Translations under genes and position numbers: made by a program
The notes under the pieces: model-generated
Seen by the model: only the letters and a program-made list of their open reading frames with translations
Told to the model about the DNA's origin: nothing
Databases searched by the model: none
Source: JAGXQV01 sp964451375
GTDB lineage: Bacteria > Pseudomonadota > Gammaproteobacteria > Burkholderiales > Sulfuricellaceae
Assembly: GCA_964451375.1 (NCBI GenBank)
Contig: CAYVIN010000012.1
Coordinates: 1-64,000, forward strand
Length of the DNA stretch: 64,000 nt
Direction: 5' to 3'
In this document: positions 35,363 through 43,801 of the stretch, in pieces
Layout: each line of letters starts with the position of its first letter
Numbering within the stretch: the first letter of the stretch is position 1

Positions 35363-35400
35363 GCGGCGGTAAAGGAAACTTTACCGCCGCTTTTGTTTTG
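35363..35400. terminator. Bidirectional terminator between bamD and the hemerythrin gene
   Basis: A perfect 12-base stem, GCGGCGGTAAAG with CTTTACCGCCGC, has a GAAA loop and is flanked by an A run on the left and TTTTGTTTT on the right. It can stop transcripts from both convergent genes. Confidence 0.9.
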
Positions 35401-35407
35401 TGAGACG

Positions 35408-35815
35408 TTATTTGGTGGCGAGATAACTCATGTAGCCTCGGTCAACCGTGAGAACATGCTGCTCAATCCACTCCTTGATGAATTGGCAGAGCTTTTCAGC
35501 GCCGATGCCGGCTTCACCATTTTCCAGTGCTTCCAGCATTTCCTCGGTTTTTTGAATCAGGGCGCGATGTTGTTCGCGGTGTTCCGCCAATTGAGGATAT
35601 CCGGCGCGTTCCATCATTCCTTCTTCTTCGGAAAAGTGAAAACGGGTGTAATCGATCAGTTTGGAAAGGATCGTCCAAAGCGCTTCATATTCGCTGATCG
35701 GGTCACCGCCTATGGTTTCATAGGAGCGGTTGATCAGCGAAAACAATTCCTGATGCTGTTCGTCGATGGTGGCGTTGCCGACCGAAAAACGCGGTTCCCA
35801 GTTGATGTAGGCCAT
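35408..35815 (-). CDS. Bacteriohemerythrin
   Basis: A 135-residue single-domain hemerythrin that binds O2 at a di-iron site in the cytoplasm. Ligands are visible in order: TIDEQHQELFSLIN, HFSEEEGMMERAGYPQLAEHREQH and WIEQHVLTVDRGY. It starts two bases after glnB, so it appears to be coexpressed with the nitrogen regulator. Roles as O2 store, sensor or donor to O2-using enzymes are all known for the family. Confidence 0.9.
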   Translation of the reverse strand: MAYINWEPRFSVGNATIDEQHQELFSLINRSYETIGGDPISEYEALWTILSKLIDYTRFHFSEEEGMMERAGYPQLAEHREQHRALIQKTEEMLEALENGEAGIGAEKLCQFIKEWIEQHVLTVDRGYMSYLATK

Positions 35816-35817
35816 GA

Positions 35818-36156
35818 TCAGATCGCCGCTTCGTCAGTTTCGCCGGTGCGGATGCGCACCACGCGTTCCACTGCGGTGACGAAGATTTTCCCGTCGCCGA
35901 TTTTACCGGTGCGCGCCGCCTTGACGATGGCGTCGATGGCGGTGTCAACCTGGGCGGAGGCTACCACCAGTTCCAATTTCACTTTGGGCAGGAAATCCAC
36001 GACGTATTCAGCGCCGCGATACAACTCGGTATGGCCTTTTTGGCGTCCGAAACCTTTGACTTCGGTGACGGTCAGGCCGGTGATCCCGATTTCAGAAAGG
36101 GCTTCACGAACTTCGTCGAGCTTGAAAGGCTTGATGATGGCTTCGATCTTCTTCAT
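35818..36156 (-). CDS. glnB: Nitrogen regulatory protein PII
   Basis: The 112-residue trimeric signal protein senses 2-oxoglutarate and ATP/ADP. It has the start MKKIEAIIKPFKLDEVREAL, the T-loop KGHTELYRGAEY with uridylylated Tyr-51, and TGKIGDGKIFV. The frame is open upstream, but ATG 36156 with an AGAAAAAAAT leader gives the exact family length. It lies between nadE and a hemerythrin gene. PII proteins are reported to control glutamine-dependent NAD synthetase, which gives meaning to the nadE pairing. Confidence 0.95.
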   Translation of the reverse strand: MKKIEAIIKPFKLDEVREALSEIGITGLTVTEVKGFGRQKGHTELYRGAEYVVDFLPKVKLELVVASAQVDTAIDAIVKAARTGKIGDGKIFVTAVERVVRIRTGETDEAAI

Positions 36157-36181
36157 TTTTTTCTCCGGGATGAAATGCGGG

Positions 36182-37789
36182 TTATTGTACCCAAGGTTTG
36201 TATTTCGAGGTAATCGGATAACGGCGATCCTTGCCGAAGCCGCGCGCCGTGATGCGTACGCCGACCGGGGCCTGACGGCGCTTGTATTCGTTGAGGTCGA
36301 TGAGGCGCACCACGCGGCGCACGTCGTGTTCGCTGTAACCTTGTGCAACGATGTCGTGAGGACAGACATCGTGCTCGACATAAGCTTCCATGATGGCGTC
36401 GAGAATCTCGTAAGGCGGTAGGGAATCCTGGTCGGTCTGGTTGTGGCGCAATTCGGCGCTGGGGCTGCGGGTGATGATGCGCTCCGGGATCACCGGGGAG
36501 ATTTCGTTGCGGTATTGCGACAGGCGGTAGACCATGGTCTTGGGAACATCCTTGAGCACCGCGAAGCCGCCCGCCATGTCGCCGTAGAGGGTGGCGTAGC
36601 CTACCGCCATTTCACTCTTGTTGCCGGTGGTCAGGACGATGGAGCCATATTTGTTGGATAACGCCATCAGCAGTGTGCCGCGTGTCCGCGCCTGGAGGTT
36701 TTCCTCAGTGGTGTCAAAAGGTAGATTGTCGAATTCTTCTGCGAGGGTATTGAGGAAAGCGTCAAATACCGATTTGATGGGGATTTCGCCATAACGTACC
36801 CCCAAATTATGAGCCATGGCGGCGGCGTCGTGAACGCTGATGTCGGCAGTAAATTCGGAAGGCATCATCACCGCCCGAACTCTTTGTGCGCCGAGGGCGT
36901 CAACCGCTATTGCGAGGGTCAGCGCGGAGTCGATGCCGCCGGACAATCCCAGCACCGCGCCGGGAAAACCGTTTTTTTCGACGTAGTCCTTGACGCCCAG
37001 GCATAGGGCCTTGTAGATGGCTGCTTCGATAGTCGGTTCGGGAAGGATGACGCTGGGTTGCGGGACGCCGTTTTCCAGATTGACGATGCGCAGATGTTCT
37101 TCAAAAGCCGGAAGCTGTTCGGTCAAATTGCCGGCGGCGTCCATCACAAAGGACGCGCCGTCGAAGACCAGTTCATCCTGCCCGCCGACCTGATTGGAGT
37201 AAAAAATTGGAATGCCGCTTTCGCGTATCCGTTCGCGGATGACATCGTAGCGCGACAGTTGCTTGTCCATGTGGTAAGGCGAGGCGTTGAGCACCAGCAG
37301 AACTTGTGCGCCGGCTGCCCGGGCGGCGCCGGCTGTGCCTTCTTCCCAAATGTCAGCGCAGATGTTGATGCCGAATTGCACACCTTCGACTTCAAAAATA
37401 CAGGGCTGGTCGCTGGGCGTGAAATAACGCACTTCATCAAAAACCGAGTGGTTGGGTAGCTTGTGTTTGCGGTAGGTTGCGACGACCCTGCCGTCCCTCA
37501 GCACGGATGCGGCATTGTAGCGTTTGCCGCCTTCCTGGAGAGGGTGTCCGACGACGACGCTGATTCCGTGGATTTGTGTGGCGAGACGATACAAGGCCTG
37601 ATCGCAGGCGTCGTAGAACCCGCTTCGGAGCAACAGATCCTCCGGCGGATAGCCGGTCAGCGCCAATTCCGTAGTGAGCAGGATGCTGGCCCCGGAAGCT
37701 TTGGCTTGTTCGGCAAAGTCGAGGATTTTTGCAGCGTTGCCGACGAGGTCGCCAACGGTGCAATTGATTTGGGCTATGGCGATTTTCAT
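36182..37789 (-). CDS. nadE: Glutamine-dependent NAD+ synthetase
   Basis: Makes NAD+ from deamido-NAD+, ATP and glutamine. Residues 1-250 or so form the nitrilase-type glutaminase with Glu in TTELALTGYPPEDLL, Lys in YRKHKLPN and Cys in GINICADIWEE. The synthetase domain carries LSGGIDSALTLAIAVDALG and TTGNKSEMAVGYATLYGDMAGG. The 535-residue length is that of the two-domain bacterial enzyme. It is 56 bases downstream of sucD and 25 bases upstream of glnB. Confidence 0.95.
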   Translation of the reverse strand: MKIAIAQINCTVGDLVGNAAKILDFAEQAKASGASILLTTELALTGYPPEDLLLRSGFYDACDQALYRLATQIHGISVVVGHPLQEGGKRYNAASVLRDGRVVATYRKHKLPNHSVFDEVRYFTPSDQPCIFEVEGVQFGINICADIWEEGTAGAARAAGAQVLLVLNASPYHMDKQLSRYDVIRERIRESGIPIFYSNQVGGQDELVFDGASFVMDAAGNLTEQLPAFEEHLRIVNLENGVPQPSVILPEPTIEAAIYKALCLGVKDYVEKNGFPGAVLGLSGGIDSALTLAIAVDALGAQRVRAVMMPSEFTADISVHDAAAMAHNLGVRYGEIPIKSVFDAFLNTLAEEFDNLPFDTTEENLQARTRGTLLMALSNKYGSIVLTTGNKSEMAVGYATLYGDMAGGFAVLKDVPKTMVYRLSQYRNEISPVIPERIITRSPSAELRHNQTDQDSLPPYEILDAIMEAYVEHDVCPHDIVAQGYSEHDVRRVVRLIDLNEYKRRQAPVGVRITARGFGKDRRYPITSKYKPWVQ

Positions 37790-37845
37790 ACCGGGTCGAG
37801 AAGGGAGGGCAGGACTGCGACTATGCGCGCCCCGCCTCGAAAAAA

Positions 37846-38727
37846 TCAGCCTTTATGTGCGGCAATTGCCTGGGTGACTGCCAGCCCAAGCTCAGCCGGC
37901 GATTTGGCGACTACCACGCCGACGGCTTCCAGCGCGGCGATTTTGTCGGAAGCCAAGCCGCTGCCGCCGGCGATGATCGCCCCGGCATGACCCATGCGTT
38001 TGCCCTTGGGGGCCGTCTGTCCGGCGATGTAGGCGGCCACCGGTTTGGTGACGTGGGCCTTGATGAATTCGGCTGCCGCTTCTTCGCGGGTGCCGCCGAT
38101 TTCGCCGACCATGATGATGGCCTCGGTTTGCGGATCGTCCTGGAACATTTGCAGGCAGTCGATGAAGTCCAGCCCCTTGATCGGGTCGCCGCCGATACCC
38201 ACACAGGTGGTTTGCCCCAAGCCGGCCTTGGTGGTTTGATAGACCGCCTCATAAGTCAGGGTGCCGGAACGCGAGACGATGCCGACTTTGCCTTTCTGGT
38301 GAATGAAACCGGGCATGATGCCGATCTTGCATTCGCCGGGGGTGATGATGCCCGGACAGTTCGGCCCGATCAGCACTGACTTGCTGTCTTTCAAGGCGGC
38401 TTTGACGCGCATCATGTCGAGCACCGGGATGCCTTCGGTGATACATACGATGACTTCGATGCCGGCATCCGCCGCTTCCATGATCGAGTCCGCTGCAAAT
38501 GCCGGCGGCACGTAGATCATGGTGGCGTTGGCCCCGGTTTCCTTGACGGCGTCGCGGACGGTATTGAAAACCGGCAGGTCGATGTGGGTCTGGCCGCCTT
38601 TGCCGGGCGTGACGCCGCCGACCATGCGGGTGCCATAGGCGATAGCCTGTTCCGAATGGAAAGTGCCTTGCTTGCCGGTGAAACCCTGGCAAATGACTTT
38701 GGTGTCCTTGTTGACGAGTATGCTCAT
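37846..38727 (-). CDS. sucD: Succinyl-CoA synthetase alpha subunit
   Basis: TCA-cycle enzyme subunit that binds CoA and carries the phosphohistidine. The 293-residue protein has the CoA-binding QGFTGKQGTFHSEQAI, GPNCPGIITPGECKIGIMPG, SRSGTLTYEAVYQT and the active-site GHAGAIIAGG. It starts 9 bases after sucC in the usual order. Confidence 0.97.
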   Translation of the reverse strand: MSILVNKDTKVICQGFTGKQGTFHSEQAIAYGTRMVGGVTPGKGGQTHIDLPVFNTVRDAVKETGANATMIYVPPAFAADSIMEAADAGIEVIVCITEGIPVLDMMRVKAALKDSKSVLIGPNCPGIITPGECKIGIMPGFIHQKGKVGIVSRSGTLTYEAVYQTTKAGLGQTTCVGIGGDPIKGLDFIDCLQMFQDDPQTEAIIMVGEIGGTREEAAAEFIKAHVTKPVAAYIAGQTAPKGKRMGHAGAIIAGGSGLASDKIAALEAVGVVVAKSPAELGLAVTQAIAAHKG

Positions 38728-38736
38728 GTCGATTCC

Positions 38737-39900
38737 TTATCCCTTCACTGCGGCAACGGCGCGTTTGGCGGCGTCAGTGAGATCGTTGGCGGAGATGATT
38801 GCGAGGCCCGATTCGGCCAGCATCTTTTGACCCAGTTCGACGTTGGTGCCTTCCAGGCGCACGATCACTGGAACCTTTACGCCAACTTCCTTGACGGCGG
38901 TGATGATGCCTTCGGCAATAATGTCGCAGCGCATGATGCCGCCGAAAATATTGACCAGGATGGCTTTCACGGCGGGGTCGGAAAGGATGATCTGGAAGGC
39001 CTTGGCAACCGTTTCGGCAGTCGCTCCGCCGCCGACATCGAGGAAATTGGCGGGCATCCCGCCGTGCAGCTTGATGAGATCCATGGTCGCCATCGCCAGA
39101 CCGGCGCCGTTGACCATGCAGCCGATGTCGCCGTTGAGGGCAATGTAGTTGAGGCCATATTGCGCGGCGGCGACTTCCTTGGAATCGACCTGTGTGGTGT
39201 CGCCTTGTGCTTCCAGCGTTTTTTGGCGGTATAAGGCGTTATCGTCTACACCAATCTTGCAGTCCAGCGCGACCAGCTTGCCGTCGCTGGTGACGATCAG
39301 CGGATTGATTTCGACCATCGACAAGTCCATTTTCATGAACATCTGGTACAGCCCTTTGGCGAGTTTGGTGAACTCACCGATTTGCGCGCCTTCCAGCCCT
39401 AGCCCAAAGGCCAGATTGCGGCACTGAAAATCACGCAGGCCCCAGACTGGGTCGCAAGTCTCGCGGAGAATTTTTTCCGGGGCGGTTTTGGCGATTTCCT
39501 CGATTTCCATGCCGCCGCTGCCCGAGGCAACCACCACGATACGCTCGGATTCACGATCTACGGTCAGACTGAGATAAAGTTCACGGGCAATCGGCAGGGT
39601 TTCTTCGATCAGCAGGCATCCTACTGTCTGGCCGTCGGGAGCGTTCTGGTAGGTCACCAGCTTTTTCCCGAGCAGTGCGGAAACGGCTTCATTCAGCGCG
39701 TCATGGCTGCGAACCAGCTTGACCCCGCCAGCCTTGCCACGTCCGCCGGCATGAATTTGCGCCTTTACCACCCAGGCGTCGCCGCCCAGTTCCGTGGCAA
39801 TGGCGCTGCCTTGTGTGGCGTTTTCCAGCACTGCGCCGCGTGGCGTTGTTATGCCGAATTCCTTGAGTAACTGTTTGGCTTGATATTCGTGAAGATTCAT
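38737..39900 (-). CDS. sucC: Succinyl-CoA synthetase beta subunit
   Basis: The ATP-grasp subunit, 387 residues, begins MNLHEYQAKQLLKEFGI and shows AQIHAGGRGKAGGVKL, VEINPLIVTSDGKLVALDCKI and NIFGGIMRCDIIAEGI. Together with SucD it converts succinyl-CoA to succinate with nucleotide phosphorylation. A perfect palindrome lies 32-49 bases upstream of its ATG, a likely operator. Confidence 0.97.
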   Translation of the reverse strand: MNLHEYQAKQLLKEFGITTPRGAVLENATQGSAIATELGGDAWVVKAQIHAGGRGKAGGVKLVRSHDALNEAVSALLGKKLVTYQNAPDGQTVGCLLIEETLPIARELYLSLTVDRESERIVVVASGSGGMEIEEIAKTAPEKILRETCDPVWGLRDFQCRNLAFGLGLEGAQIGEFTKLAKGLYQMFMKMDLSMVEINPLIVTSDGKLVALDCKIGVDDNALYRQKTLEAQGDTTQVDSKEVAAAQYGLNYIALNGDIGCMVNGAGLAMATMDLIKLHGGMPANFLDVGGGATAETVAKAFQIILSDPAVKAILVNIFGGIMRCDIIAEGIITAVKEVGVKVPVIVRLEGTNVELGQKMLAESGLAIISANDLTDAAKRAVAAVKG

Positions 39901-39931
39901 GGTGTGTGAGCTTTCATGGATTTCGAATACG

Positions 39932-39949
39932 CTGTCTTATATAAGACAG
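39932..39949. promoter_or_regulatory. Perfect 18-base palindrome upstream of sucC
   Basis: CTGTCTTATATAAGACAG is a perfect palindrome in the short gap before sucC, at the place where a repressor would block transcription. Its TCTTATATAAGA core resembles GntR-family operators seen near TCA-cycle genes in betaproteobacteria; that link is from memory and should be verified. No regulator gene is adjacent. Confidence 0.6.
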
Positions 39950-39995
39950 TGTTGTCAATCATAAAACCACTCTATGGGTGGCTTGTCAACCGTGT

Positions 39996-41438
39996 TTACA
40001 GGTCGATGCCTTCCGCCCAGATCAATGACTGGATGTGCGCCTGATTGACTGCGCCGGCATCCAGCCCGCAAGCGCCAGCCATCCGGGAGATGTTGTCTTC
40101 GTCGGCTTCCTCGCAGGCCAGCACCAGATTGAGGAACGGCGCGTAAATGCCGGTATGGCGCACCAGTCCGTCAACAATGGCTTCCGGCAGGTGCAGGCGT
40201 TCGACAGCTTGCACCATCGGGACATTGAGCAGCACGTCGAGAAGCGAAAATACGCCAACGATGAACAACCCGTCGCGTTCCTGACCTTTCATCCGGTCGC
40301 TGCCCAGCAGTTCCATCATGCGCGCCCGGATCAGCGCGCTTTTGAGCAGGGCTTTGCTGCGGGGGCCGAGGCTGCCGCTGGTGAAAAGCAATAAGGTCAA
40401 CCAGCGATACAGCTGTTCGTAGCCCAGGATCATGATCGCGTGGGCAATTGAGCGGATTTGTTGGGCCAGCCCGTTGATCGGCGCGTTCATGTAGAGCAGC
40501 AGCTTGTAGGACAGCATTGCGTCATGTTTGAAAATTTCTTCGAGGGCGGGCACTTCGGCGCGATTTTTCACCATGTTGAGCAATTCCATTACTCGCACCC
40601 GGTCGCTGTCGATGCGCGAGGGGGCTGCGGGCTGGAGTTTGGCAAAGTAATAACCCTGGAAAAAATGGAAGAACAGCCGGTGACAGGCCTCGAATTCCGT
40701 TTCACTGTGGACATTGCGGGCGATGAGTTGCAACTGTGGCGACTTGCCGAGAAGTTTATCCACCAGTCTGGCGAGTTCGATGGCGTTATAACGGGCTACG
40801 TCGATCCTGACGAACTGCGCCAGCTCGATGAGTGGTTCTACGCCGGGAACCGGTTCGAGATTATCCAGCGCAAACTGATATCCCATTCCCTTTAGGCTGC
40901 GGCAGCGACTGACGGTTTCCGCGTCCACGCGGGCTTTGAAATCGATGCACAGCGTCATGCCCTTTTGCGGGAGATCGTTGAGCAGCGGATTGTCGAGCAT
41001 TTCCGGGGAGAGTTCGATCAAGGCTTGTTTGCCGCCGACCAGTCTGCCGATATCGAGATCAAGGAGGCAGCGAACCAGCGTTTGGCTATGCACCAGACGC
41101 AATTCGCTGAGGTCTCCGTCCCCTTTTAGCGGGGCGCGGCGCAACATCAACTCGTATCCCACTACGTGTTGGGCGCGATCAAGCAAGGGTTGGCGACCGA
41201 GAAAACGTTGCCCGAGCGTCTCGGAATCGTTGGGGGTGCCGCTGGTTTCCACGGGGAGGATGGCGGTTACCACATCTCCACTGGGTATATGCGCCGTATC
41301 GATGGCGTTGGTGCTGATGGCGGGGGTGTTTATGGATCGTGCGCCCTTGTCGTCGGGGATGTGGGCCGGAACAGGGTGGGGCGCAGTGTCGTTGATCTTG
41401 TTCCCGCCGATCAGAGATTTGATTATTTTTCCCAGCAT
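39996..41438 (-). CDS. EAL-HDOD (YuxH-type) signalling protein
   Basis: A 480-residue cytoplasmic protein. After about 70 disordered residues comes an EAL-like domain in which the signature is degraded (VGYELMLRRAP in place of EALLR; FFQGYYFAKLQP at the end), so it is unlikely to cleave c-di-GMP. The C-terminal 200 residues are an HDOD domain (KHDAMLSYKLLLYMNAP...IMILGYEQLYRWLTLLLF). The same architecture regulates motility and surface behaviour in several proteobacteria. A weak hairpin at 39962-39985 separates it from sucC. Confidence 0.85.
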   Translation of the reverse strand: MLGKIIKSLIGGNKINDTAPHPVPAHIPDDKGARSINTPAISTNAIDTAHIPSGDVVTAILPVETSGTPNDSETLGQRFLGRQPLLDRAQHVVGYELMLRRAPLKGDGDLSELRLVHSQTLVRCLLDLDIGRLVGGKQALIELSPEMLDNPLLNDLPQKGMTLCIDFKARVDAETVSRCRSLKGMGYQFALDNLEPVPGVEPLIELAQFVRIDVARYNAIELARLVDKLLGKSPQLQLIARNVHSETEFEACHRLFFHFFQGYYFAKLQPAAPSRIDSDRVRVMELLNMVKNRAEVPALEEIFKHDAMLSYKLLLYMNAPINGLAQQIRSIAHAIMILGYEQLYRWLTLLLFTSGSLGPRSKALLKSALIRARMMELLGSDRMKGQERDGLFIVGVFSLLDVLLNVPMVQAVERLHLPEAIVDGLVRHTGIYAPFLNLVLACEEADEDNISRMAGACGLDAGAVNQAHIQSLIWAEGIDL

Positions 41439-41903
41439 GATCGGGTTTTACGCTTCCAATGATGAGTTAGCATTCTAACATGGGCGGGACTGGTATTTCT
41501 TAACTTGTCGGGCCGCGCCAAGTATCGTTCCTGCTTCATTTCCGTGTGACGAATTTCTATCAAATAGCATACCATTTCCATCCTGACGTTTACACCCAGA
41601 ATATGCGTTTGTCATTCAACGGTCCGCAGCTTAACCCACAATTCCCACAATTTTGTTTAATAGCCCCGCTAACATTATGAATGTGCGTGGATAATTTTTA
41701 GTCTATTGATTGTATTAAATATTTTTCTGTGCAATAAAGTGGCGGAAGCGGGGATTCCCTTATGGGTGGTTGGGTTAGGGGAGTTTTCATCAAGATATAC
41801 ACACAGTTATCCACAGAAAATGTGGAATGTATCCGGGGCGGCTGGAACGAATTCCCGGCAGGCTTGTGTTAGCATAAGGGGATCAATTTACTCAAATGAA
41901 TCA
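41439..41903. other. AT-rich intergenic region with DnaA-box-like sites
   Basis: This 465-base region separates two divergent genes. TTATCCACA at 41807-41815 is a perfect consensus DnaA box, and TTATCCACG occurs on the minus strand at 41686-41694 (one mismatch). Weaker matches lie at 41631-41650. The region is locally AT-rich. It must also hold the promoters of both flanking genes. No protein-coding gene is supported here. Confidence 0.45.
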
Positions 41904-43253
41904 ATGAATGCGCTGCCGATACTAATAGTTGAAGATGATGGTGATTTGCGCGAGGCGCTCTGCGATACCCTGGCGCTGGCGGGCTACGAGGCGGTCGGAG
42001 CAGCGGATGGTCAGGCTGCCCTGAAGGCTTTGCAAGCGGGGCGTTTCGGGTTGGTGGTGAGTGACGTTCAGATGCAGCCGATGGATGGGCACACTCTGTT
42101 GCGGGAAATCAAGGCTGCCTATCCTTATGTTCCGGTTTTGCTGATGACGGCCTACGGGATGATCGACAAGGCGGTTGAGGCAATGCGCTGTGGCGCGTGC
42201 AACTATCTTACCAAGCCGTTCGAGCCTGATCGTTTGCTTGGTGAGGTGGCGCGTTATCTGCTCCCATCGCTGACTGACGAAGCGGGTGAGATGGTTGCCC
42301 AGGATGCGCGGATGTTGGAAACCCTGAGTCTTGCCCAGCGGGTTGCGGTGACCGACGCCACGGTTTTGTTAACCGGCGAGAGCGGCACCGGCAAGGAAGT
42401 GCTGGCGCGTTTCATCCACCGTCAATCGGCGCGCTCCGGCAAACCGTTTGTTGCGATCAACTGCGCGGCGATTCCTGAAAATCTGCTGGAATCGACATTG
42501 TTCGGTTTTGAAAAAGGCTCGTTTACCGGGGCCAGTCAGGCGCAGGCGGGTAAATTCGAGCAAGCCCAGAACGGCACGTTGTTGCTCGACGAAGTCACCG
42601 AGATGCCTTTGCCGCTCCAGGCCAAGCTCCTGCGGGTGTTGCAGGAACGCGAAGTGGAGCGGGTCGGCGGGCACAAGACCATTTCGCTGGATATCCGGGT
42701 AGTCGCAACCTCCAACCGGGATATGGCGGATTCGGTAGCCAAAGGGGAGTTTCGGGAGGATCTGTATTACCGGCTTAACGTGTTTCCGCTTCAATTGCCG
42801 CCCCTGCGCGAGCGGAAGGGCGACATCATCCCCTTGGCGCGCAGTTTCATCGCCCGTCTTGGCGCGCGGGTCGGACGCCACGGCATGTCTCTGGTGGCTG
42901 ATGCGGAAAGGCGGCTGGTTGGATATGCCTGGCCCGGCAATATCCGCGAACTGGAAAACGTGATTCAGCGGGCCATGATACTGGCGCCTGGCGACCGGAT
43001 CGAGGTTGAACACCTTCTTTTGCCGCGTGAAGTGGAAGTTATTGCCGCCCGCGAAGTTGAAACGGTCGCCCCTTCTGCCGAGGCCGGCGGGAATATCGAC
43101 ATGCGTTCTCTGGAAAAGGCGCACATCCTCGAAACCCTGGCCGCTGTTAAAGGTTCTCGTAAACTGGCCGCTGAAAGGCTGGCGATGAGCGAACGAACCT
43201 TGCGCTACAAGCTGGCGCAATACCGCGAAGAAGACGGGGACGACATTCCCTGA
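41904..43253 (+). CDS. Sigma-54-dependent response regulator, FlrC/FleR type
   Basis: A 449-residue NtrC-family activator. The receiver has VEDDGDLREAL, phospho-Asp in LVVSDVQMQPMDGH and Lys in LTKPFEPDR. The AAA+ domain carries GESGTGKEV, the sigma-54 contact loop as GSFTGA (Ser where Ala is usual) and LLLDEVTEMPLPLQAKLLRVLQE. A Fis-type helix-turn-helix ends the protein (GSRKLAAERLAMSERTLRYKLAQY). The ATG at 41904 begins the receiver; the upstream open frame is intergenic. Its place directly before fliE points to control of class III flagellar genes. Confidence 0.88.
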   Translation: MNALPILIVEDDGDLREALCDTLALAGYEAVGAADGQAALKALQAGRFGLVVSDVQMQPMDGHTLLREIKAAYPYVPVLLMTAYGMIDKAVEAMRCGACNYLTKPFEPDRLLGEVARYLLPSLTDEAGEMVAQDARMLETLSLAQRVAVTDATVLLTGESGTGKEVLARFIHRQSARSGKPFVAINCAAIPENLLESTLFGFEKGSFTGASQAQAGKFEQAQNGTLLLDEVTEMPLPLQAKLLRVLQEREVERVGGHKTISLDIRVVATSNRDMADSVAKGEFREDLYYRLNVFPLQLPPLRERKGDIIPLARSFIARLGARVGRHGMSLVADAERRLVGYAWPGNIRELENVIQRAMILAPGDRIEVEHLLLPREVEVIAAREVETVAPSAEAGGNIDMRSLEKAHILETLAAVKGSRKLAAERLAMSERTLRYKLAQYREEDGDDIP

Positions 43254-43261
43254 AGCGGCGC

Positions 43262-43277
43262 AGGCATGATTGGTGCT
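43262..43277 (+). promoter_or_regulatory. Candidate sigma-54 promoter of fliE
   Basis: AGGCATGATTGGTGCT has GG and GC separated by exactly ten bases with a TGCT -12 element; the -24 block AGGCAT matches TGGCAC at four of six positions. It lies about 87 bases before fliE and directly after the gene for a sigma-54 activator. Confidence 0.4.
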
Positions 43278-43363
43278 AATGTGTTCTCCAAGCATTCCGC
43301 CATAGGGTTGTGCTAAAGTAAATTTAACGAGTCGGAAGTTCGGTTTGTAGTGGAGTCATCGGG

Positions 43364-43684
43364 ATGAATACTCAAGGGATAGATCAACTGCTTGGACAAT
43401 TACGTGCTGCGTCAATGACGGCAGCCGGGGGGACGAGTGATACGGCGGCTTTGCCCGAGGGGCAGGATTTCGCCTCGGCGCTCAAATCGTCCCTGGATAA
43501 CGTCAATAACGCCCAGCAGCAAGCCAGTGATTTGGCCAAGGCGTTCGAAATGGGGGATCCCAACACCAATATTCAGGATGTGATGCTGTCGCTGCAAAAA
43601 GCCAACGTTTCTTTCCAGACTATGGTGCAAGTGCGTAACAAACTGGTTTCCGCCTACCAGGAAATCATGAATATGCAGGTCTAG
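43364..43684 (+). CDS. fliE: Flagellar basal-body protein FliE
   Basis: The 106-residue MS ring-rod adaptor is the first gene of the flagellar cluster. It shows the family C-terminus NTNIQDVMLSLQKANVSFQTMVQVRNKLVSAYQEIMNMQV. The N-terminal part is polar and disordered. It is exported by the flagellar type III system without a cleaved signal. A 117-base gap precedes fliF. Confidence 0.93.
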   Translation: MNTQGIDQLLGQLRAASMTAAGGTSDTAALPEGQDFASALKSSLDNVNNAQQQASDLAKAFEMGDPNTNIQDVMLSLQKANVSFQTMVQVRNKLVSAYQEIMNMQV

Positions 43685-43801
43685 GGATTCGCTCGCAGAT
43701 TCAAGGTTGGCGCGGTTGTTGGGAAATTCACGTCATCTAAGGTATCATTCGCCATCGTTTAAAATCCAAATTCACTCTTTCTCCGGGAACAAGGCGCTTT
43801 T

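Noticed and set aside
35240..36421. 393-codon plus-strand frame over hemerythrin and glnB
   Set aside because: Antisense to two well-supported genes and without domain features.
41439..41903. Chromosomal origin
   Set aside because: Only two good DnaA boxes and no dnaA, dnaN, gidA or parAB genes nearby.
43315..43345. Sigma-28-like TAAAGT box before fliE
   Set aside because: The -10 half matches poorly and the spacing is about two bases off.
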